Below are positions 59,140 through 64,000 of a stretch of DNA of 64,000 nt, piece by piece. The translations under genes were made by a program, and so were the position numbers. The notes under the pieces were generated by a model. The model saw only the letters and a program-made list of their open reading frames with translations, was not told the origin of the DNA and searched no databases. Position 1 is the stretch's first letter, and each line of letters begins with the position of its first letter. This DNA is from Trypanosoma brucei gambiense DAL972. Its lineage: Eukaryota; Euglenozoa; Kinetoplastea; Trypanosomatida; Trypanosomatidae. The DNA lies in NCBI RefSeq assembly GCF_000210295.1, contig NC_026742.1:372001-436000 (forward strand), read 5' to 3'.

Positions 59140-59691
59140 ATGAGGCGACTGAGCGGTTCGACGTGTCTTTTAACGGGAGTGACGCGCGCAGGGAGGTGGC
59201 TTCCCACGACAGCGCCATGTCTGTCACTCTGCTCCTTCTTAACGGCTTCCCGACGAAAGCAAAGCACCTCCGGCATTGGTGGTGACGTGCGCGACATCGA
59301 AGAAACGCACCCCGACTTCCAGCCGCGTCTTGTCAGTGCAGATCTTGCGGAGGACGAAATAGCAATGGTTAAGAAAGACATCGACGACACAATAAAATCG
59401 GAGGATGTTGTTACGTTTATAAAGGGCCTACCTGAGGCCCCCATGTGTGCCTATTCGAAGCGTATGATTGATGTGTTGGAGGCACTCGGACTAGAGTACA
59501 CGTCTTTCGATGTACTCGCCCATCCGGTTGTACGCAGTTATGTGAAGGAGGTGAGCGAGTGGCCGACCATACCGCAATTGTTTATAAAAGCTGAATTTGT
59601 GGGGGGCTTGGATATTGTCACGAAGATGCTGGAGAGCGGTGACCTTAAAAAGATGCTGCGGGATAAGGGAATCACTTGTCGGGACCTGTAA
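59140..59691 (+). CDS. 1-C-Grx1: Monothiol glutaredoxin, mitochondrial type (CAYS active site)
   Basis: A 183-residue single-domain monothiol glutaredoxin. The N-terminal 40 residues (MRRLSGSTCLLTGVTRAGRW) are basic and hydroxylated, a mitochondrial presequence. The domain at about 70-183 carries active site C103-A-Y-S106 in place of the common CGFS, the glutathione-binding WPTIPQLFI (141-149), and GGLDI (155-159), where most members have GGCDI. CAYS is the form I recall for T. brucei mitochondrial 1-C-Grx1. Such proteins coordinate a 2Fe-2S cluster with glutathione or trypanothione and act in iron-sulfur delivery. ATG 59140 is used because the acceptor AG at about 59123-59124 lies after the earlier ATG 59053. 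Confidence 0.93.
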   Translation: MRRLSGSTCLLTGVTRAGRWLPTTAPCLSLCSFLTASRRKQSTSGIGGDVRDIEETHPDFQPRLVSADLAEDEIAMVKKDIDDTIKSEDVVTFIKGLPEAPMCAYSKRMIDVLEALGLEYTSFDVLAHPVVRSYVKEVSEWPTIPQLFIKAEFVGGLDIVTKMLESGDLKKMLRDKGITCRDL

Positions 59692-60166
59692 GCTGCAGCT
59701 GGGGCAGGGAAGCAAAGGAGTGTATTGAATTGGATCGGAAGAACTGAAGGGAAAAAATACGGAGGCGAGCGTACGTGTAACAGTAGGAGAGGGAAATGAG
59801 GAAAAATGGGAGCGAATACACGCGGGGTGTGTAACAGAAAGCTACCCTTTCTGCATGGTATTATCAATACTTTTTCATCGGGATCCGTACATCTTCTCAT
59901 CGTTGAAGGAACTGCCGTTTGCGCAGGCCTTGTTCGCGCTCCTCTCCATCAACTCAGCCGTACTGGTGGGTTGAAGTAACCGCATATTTCTCACGTGTGT
60001 AGCAATGTGTTGAGTCTGTTCCCACTTGAATGCGTCACGTGGCATCACGGTGGTTTTCCTTTGTGTGTGTGTGTCTCTCTCTCTCTCTCTCTCGACCTCC
60101 CCATCCGGTCTGAGCACTTGTACCCTCGGAGGGTTGCAGCAGAAAAGAGAAGCGCGGGAGGCAGTC
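59692..60166. other. Intergenic; (GT)n(CT)n splice region of FUT1
   Basis: GTGTGTGTGTGT then an alternating CT run (about 60064-60092) followed by GGGTTGCAGCAG forms the acceptor upstream of ATG 60167. No gene seen. Confidence 0.6.
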
Positions 60167-61093
60167 ATGAGCAACAAGGCATTCCTAACAACTAATTTAG
60201 TTGGTGGACTTGGAAACCAGCTTTTTCTTGTTGCCAATCTATTAGCCACGGCCCGTCGAAACGGTCTGACAGCTGTACTGCCGCGGATGAGCTTTAGCAG
60301 TAGCAACGAGCAACCAAGACCTGTGTACTGGCAATCAGTGTTTGCTAACCTTGAGTCGTACGGCGTAGGACATGATCTTCCAACAGGCGTCCCTGAAGTA
60401 ATTGTGCCAGAGCAGCGGCCGGCTGCAGCCGTGACGCTTGATGCATCTAGGCAATGTGTGTATAACATGGTGGGTTTTTTTCAGTCAGAAACGTTCTTTG
60501 CCGATCATCCTGTCGTGAGCGAAGTGATATCTCCAGAGATGCGGAGGACGTCGATGAGGCACATGTGGGAAAACTACAACAACGGGTACAAGGATCCTAG
60601 CCTAGCGCACTATGTTGGACTGCACATTCGGCGTGGAGATTATCTACGTTTGCGTGATGTGTTTGAAATTCTGGAAGTGGACTACTATGATGCTGCTGTG
60701 CGGCAGCTTCTGGGTTGCGCTGTGCACCAGCGGTCTCCGGGTCATCGTAGTACACATCTCCTTGTGTTCTGCGAGGAGGAAGAAAGACGGTACGGCGCTT
60801 CGGTTGTTGGATATTTCCGAAGCAAATACGAGGGGTTGGAGGTTTCTCTTGTTTCTCCCGCCAAAGAGCATGTGAAGTTTCCTTGTGATGCTCAGATGCC
60901 CCGTGAGGTACTAGAGTTGTTGATGCTATCGAGTTGTGACGATGTTATCATGGCAAATTCATCGTGGTCCTGGTGGGCAGCGTATTTGAATAGCAGACCG
61001 GTGCGGCGCGTGGTGGCACCGTCCCGTTGGTTTGTTCAGCACCCTTACCCCCAGTCAAACCATATGTACTGTAACGACTGGATCCTCCTGTAG
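60167..61093 (+). CDS. FUT1: GT11 alpha-1,2-fucosyltransferase (FUT1)
   Basis: A 308-residue glycosyltransferase family 11 enzyme transferring fucose from GDP-fucose. Motifs: GGLGNQLF (13-20), HIRRGD (153-158, the GDP-fucose-binding HxRRxD) and NSSWSWWAAYL (264-274). T. brucei has one GT11 enzyme, TbFUT1, reported to be mitochondrial and essential, and this matches its type. No transmembrane anchor is present, unlike Golgi fucosyltransferases. The N-terminus MSNKAFLTTNLVGG is not a classical presequence. The longer frame upstream would start with TTG and lies over the splice tract, so ATG 60167 is used. Confidence 0.93.
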   Translation: MSNKAFLTTNLVGGLGNQLFLVANLLATARRNGLTAVLPRMSFSSSNEQPRPVYWQSVFANLESYGVGHDLPTGVPEVIVPEQRPAAAVTLDASRQCVYNMVGFFQSETFFADHPVVSEVISPEMRRTSMRHMWENYNNGYKDPSLAHYVGLHIRRGDYLRLRDVFEILEVDYYDAAVRQLLGCAVHQRSPGHRSTHLLVFCEEEERRYGASVVGYFRSKYEGLEVSLVSPAKEHVKFPCDAQMPREVLELLMLSSCDDVIMANSSWSWWAAYLNSRPVRRVVAPSRWFVQHPYPQSNHMYCNDWILL

Positions 61094-61536
61094 CGCTGCG
61101 TTTGTACGCCAGACACTAACAATACCACGCGGATGAGCAACGGAGGATATCACGTGAGATGCTGCGTTTGCCAAGGGTCTGCTCGCCGGTAGAAAGTGGC
61201 TGAATTTGCATCAAGTTCGGTCTGCCTACATCCACGATTCATCGTGAGATACTTTGTGCGAGGAAACGTTTATGTGGTTCAGTAGTAAGATAATGTGTGT
61301 GTGTGTGTGGGGGGGGGGGTTGTGTGGCCGTAACGATTTGCTCCTACATTAACTTTGCCCCGTTTTGCAATTATTTTGTGGGGAAAAGATTGGACGGACG
61401 CAAATGGCCTTATACTTAGTTAGTGTGTATGCCGCAATTTGTTTTACCTGTGTGTGTGTGTGTACTGTTATTTGCCTGTATTACTCTTCTTCCCTTCAGC
61501 TGCCTTCGCTCGGCGCCTTCCTTAGATATAATTCCA
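61094..61536. other. Intergenic with (TG)n-G11 run
   Basis: TG repeat at 61294-61308 directly followed by G11 (61309-61319). CTTCTTCCCTTCAG and CGCCTTCCTTAG (61486-61525) are acceptor candidates, the last 12 nt before ATG 61537. Confidence 0.65.
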
Positions 61537-62232
61537 ATGACACCTGCTGTAGTTTCGATGCGAGAGAAAAATAACGGCCTGCTCCTTTCCTTTGCGGTCA
61601 CCGCGATGGGAGTCGCGTGTTTGGTAAAGCTCTACAAGCGCTGCTTTGTTCGTGTTCCTCCTCATTGTGTTACCGTGGTGTATGAGACTCGGAGGAACTC
61701 TGTTCTCGCATCGTCCATGGAGGAAGCAAATAATGAGCTTCCGCAAGTGTCACACTTCCGTCCATTGATGTATATAGTGAGTTTGCTGCTCTACAGGAGC
61801 AAAAAGTTAGTTATTGTGCCACCTACATCCTTCTTTAGCACCTTCACACTCCCGTGTAGCGTTCTTGATGAGTCAGGTGATGGAGAGGTGGTAGACTGCA
61901 CGGTGGAGGACATTCACGTGACCGATGGGTCCGTGCGCATGGTCATGACAATTCGCTACTGCATTCCTGTCGATGAGTTGGAACGCTACCTCGCTGCAGT
62001 AGGGCCAACGGCGCCAAATGAGCGCATAGCCCTAGCTGCCGCAGGTGCTGCAAGGGCCAGGGGGGCCGAACTGTCCGTTGGCTTGATCATTAATAAATCC
62101 AAGCGCGATACCGCATTTTTAGAGCCCTTTCGGGCGCACCTCTCGTCCAAGTTGATGTCCGAGTCATGTGTGAAGGTGTTGGATGTCGTTGTAGAGGCTG
62201 CTGAGATCGCGGACCGGTCTTTGGGAGGATGA
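61537..62232 (+). CDS. Membrane-anchored SPFH/band-7-like protein, tentative (231 aa)
   Basis: One N-terminal hydrophobic segment (about 15-30, LLLSFAVTAMGVACLV) then RCFVRVPPHCVTVVYETRRN, a beta-rich region (SFFSTFTLPCSVLDESGDG, VRMVMTIRYCIPVDELERYL) and a helical end with Ala/Arg-rich repeats (ALAAAGAARARGAELSVGLI). The order anchor, V-P-P-x-x-V-T-V strand, beta sheet, long helix resembles SPFH/prohibitin domains, which scaffold membrane microdomains. Similarity is structural-pattern only and no exact family was recognised. Start chosen at 61537 because the acceptor TTCCTTAG ends 12 nt before. Confidence 0.55.
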   Translation: MTPAVVSMREKNNGLLLSFAVTAMGVACLVKLYKRCFVRVPPHCVTVVYETRRNSVLASSMEEANNELPQVSHFRPLMYIVSLLLYRSKKLVIVPPTSFFSTFTLPCSVLDESGDGEVVDCTVEDIHVTDGSVRMVMTIRYCIPVDELERYLAAVGPTAPNERIALAAAGAARARGAELSVGLIINKSKRDTAFLEPFRAHLSSKLMSESCVKVLDVVVEAAEIADRSLGG

Positions 62233-62819
62233 TATGCTTGAGGATGCGTTCCTTCCTTTTTTGTGCATTTGTGGCCAAATTTAAGCGCAGAAAGTGGGAA
62301 GGTGAAATATTCGTGAGTTGTTGCGTTGTGGATGTGCTTTTCTTGTCATTCTAACTTATGTCATAACAAAGTCAATGCGCGCGCAAAGGGGAAAATGGGG
62401 TTATGCGGACCGGGCAGGGCAGTGGCGACGCAATCGTCAGCCAATCACAAACGATTTCGCATTTGGTGCAACGTGTTAGTTTGTGGGTAGGGAAATGCGT
62501 TAGCGATGACTCATACCGTACAAAATAGGGATGTTTTGCTTGGAGGGGAGAAACATATTGTCAGTTTTGCACCGTGTTACTTTGCTTACCGTTGATTCTC
62601 CTTCCATGAATACCCTGGTTTGTTCTCCCTCCGGGTGCACATGAACGCTCGCAGAGCCGGGAATTTCCTTAACTTGTAGGAGAGTGTTAATACTAGATTA
62701 ATTAGTAACGGGAAGCTGTTTTCTACATCAGTGGCCACTGATATAGCCCCCGAGCAGGCACGTACGCCGTTATACGCTATTAGGGTAGAAATACACACTC
62801 GTACGGTAGTCCGTTTGAG
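62233..62819. other. Intergenic, no gene seen
   Basis: TTGATTCTCCTTCCATG and GTTCTCCCTCC near 62590-62635 are pyrimidine-rich; otherwise unremarkable UTR sequence. Confidence 0.5.
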
Positions 62820-64000
62820 ATGGCCGCGTCGCAGGTAGAACTTGTTGCGAACCCCTCATCCGATGTCAGCACGTATCGCTGGGTCGTCGATACCGTTGGG
62901 CACCTCAACCGCAAGAATAAAATGACATCTCTCCCCTTCTGGATGCCGAACTACATAACGAAGAAGCACCAGTTCCGCCTCATACTTATTCGTGGCGTGG
63001 TTTTAAGGGAACATGCAAGGGACGACCCCATTGGGGTGATGCTCGAGCTAATCCCACCGCCCACCGGCACCGACGTCGCGTTCCCTGGTGGCTGTGTAGT
63101 GACCGCCAGTCTTGTGAATCGTGTGCATGATGATGGTACCCATAACATAGAGGCGACGGAAACCGTTGAAATTGCCCCCGATAACCTGCAAGTGTTCTTT
63201 CCGGAGCTCATCCCCGCCTCCGCCCTACAAGACCCTGAATTCGCGGAAGGAGAAGGTCCTACATTGCTCATTGAAGTGACGATTCAAACGGGTGTTAACG
63301 TAACTTTCGAAAGGGTGAATCAAACAGTGACCTCGGTGTGGTCAAGAATATCGAGTTCCGTGAGCAAACTGGTTGAGCGGGCGGCCCATGCCCTTGGTGA
63401 GACGCGGGAGGAATATGGTGTGTGTGAGGCAGCGCAGGGGCATCGCAAGTTACCCTGGGAAGATGTGCCAAAGGGATGGGAAGAAAAGGAGGATGAGTGG
63501 CGGCACCTTGTTACAAAGCTTATAGTTGAGGATGAAGGAACGTTTCGATACGGGCCAAACAGAGGGTTTTCCAAGGACGAACAAGCGCTGCTGGTTCAGT
63601 GCGGTCTCAACCAACGCTCCATCGCAGATGCCCGTGCCATCTTTGATTACAACCGTGATGTGCATGAAGGGCTTCTGGCTGTTCCGGAAATTCGACAACA
63701 GCGCTACAACCTCGTTCCGGGAAAGTTGAAAGATGAAGTTTTTTGGGCAAATTATTTTTGGAAGGTAGCTGTTCTCGGCTACTGCACCAATGACGAACAG
63801 GTTCGACTCCTTCTCACAGTGCTAAACGCACCTCCAGCAGTTCAACCGCGCGATATATCTTCCATCCGTTTGGTTGACGAGGAAACCGTTCTATTCCACG
63901 TAAGTGACGCACAAGAGGCAGCTGACATGCTCGTTGAATATCTCACTGATGATGCACCAGACGGTGACATGTTGCTTGAGGCGGCGGCTGAAGCATGCGA
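62820..64000 (+). CDS. BSD-domain protein (runs off window)
   Basis: From ATG 62820 an open frame of 393 codons continues past the window end. Residues about 262-320 form a BSD domain (ARAIFDYNRDVHEGLLAVPE, then YNLVPGKLKDEVFWANYFWK) with the paired aromatic FW...YFW signature. BSD domains occur in TFIIH p62, BSDC1-like and synapse-associated proteins. The N-terminal 15-115 (STYRWVVDTVGHLNRKNKMT, QFRLILIRGVV, CVVTASLVNRV) recalls a MATH/TRAF-like beta sandwich, which is inference. A weakly helical linker (VTSVWSRISSSVSKLVERAA) connects them. C-terminus unknown. Confidence 0.8.
   Translation, partial: MAASQVELVANPSSDVSTYRWVVDTVGHLNRKNKMTSLPFWMPNYITKKHQFRLILIRGVVLREHARDDPIGVMLELIPPPTGTDVAFPGGCVVTASLVNRVHDDGTHNIEATETVEIAPDNLQVFFPELIPASALQDPEFAEGEGPTLLIEVTIQTGVNVTFERVNQTVTSVWSRISSSVSKLVERAAHALGETREEYGVCEAAQGHRKLPWEDVPKGWEEKEDEWRHLVTKLIVEDEGTFRYGPNRGFSKDEQALLVQCGLNQRSIADARAIFDYNRDVHEGLLAVPEIRQQRYNLVPGKLKDEVFWANYFWKVAVLGYCTNDEQVRLLLTVLNAPPAVQPRDISSIRLVDEETVLFHVSDAQEAADMLVEYLTDDAPDGDMLLEAAAEAC

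Noticed and set aside
1..64000. CRISPR array, bacterial operon, prophage or integron signals
   Set aside because: None seen; the layout, splice signals and protein families are those of a kinetoplastid nucleus.

Overview
The window reads as nuclear chromosome of a kinetoplastid, most likely Trypanosoma of the T. brucei group. Genes are intronless and lie in two long same-strand blocks that diverge from one switch region. Nearly every start codon follows a pyrimidine tract and an AG (spliced-leader trans-splicing signal on the coding strand). Many proteins are kinetoplastid-type: a GT11 fucosyltransferase matching the described T. brucei mitochondrial FUT1, a CAYS monothiol glutaredoxin, and CCCH/Smr and STE11-like kinase proteins. 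From memory, thioredoxin and FUT1 lie near each other on T. brucei chromosome 9; that placement is a recollection and was not checked here. All starts given are ATG codons; apparent upstream extensions that need TTG or GTG were trimmed.

Left block (1-21877, minus strand, read right to left): a mitochondrial-looking unknown protein, an RS-rich protein, a membrane PAS/degenerate-two-component/STE11-like kinase, a frameshifted ankyrin-repeat gene, a TPR protein resembling TRAPPC12, a possible small membrane protein, a coiled-coil CxxC protein, two RIIa/DPY-30 microproteins flanking cytidine deaminase and an unknown gene, a 2.9-copy 510-bp tandem repeat, and the N-terminal part of a large protein that leaves the window.

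Switch region (21878-28935): about 7 kb with no convincing gene. The plus strand is A/C-rich on the left and G/T-rich on the right, as expected for divergent Pol II initiation in trypanosomes.

Right block (28936-64000, plus strand): exopolyphosphatase, SERF-like protein, twin-Cx9C protein, RluA pseudouridine synthase, tandem-GNAT protein, thioredoxin, enkurin, a PPPDE-PUB-GH85 (ENGase) fusion, a small unknown, a frameshifted cyclophilin, a UBA/CCCH/CUE/Smr protein, an ArsC/LMW-PTP-like pseudophosphatase, Cwc21, an acylated MGSCC protein, an LSm8-like protein, two small unknowns, two tandem diverged paralogues, monothiol glutaredoxin, FUT1, an SPFH-like membrane protein, and a BSD-domain protein that runs off the end.

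Genes within each block are presumably co-transcribed but not functionally linked as in a bacterial operon. Recurrent themes are mitochondrion (Cx9C, RluA, Grx, FUT1), flagellum (enkurin, RIIa proteins, acylated protein) and splicing (Cwc21, LSm8-like, RS-rich protein). The most striking items are the PPPDE-PUB-ENGase fusion and the kinase built on a decayed hybrid histidine kinase.
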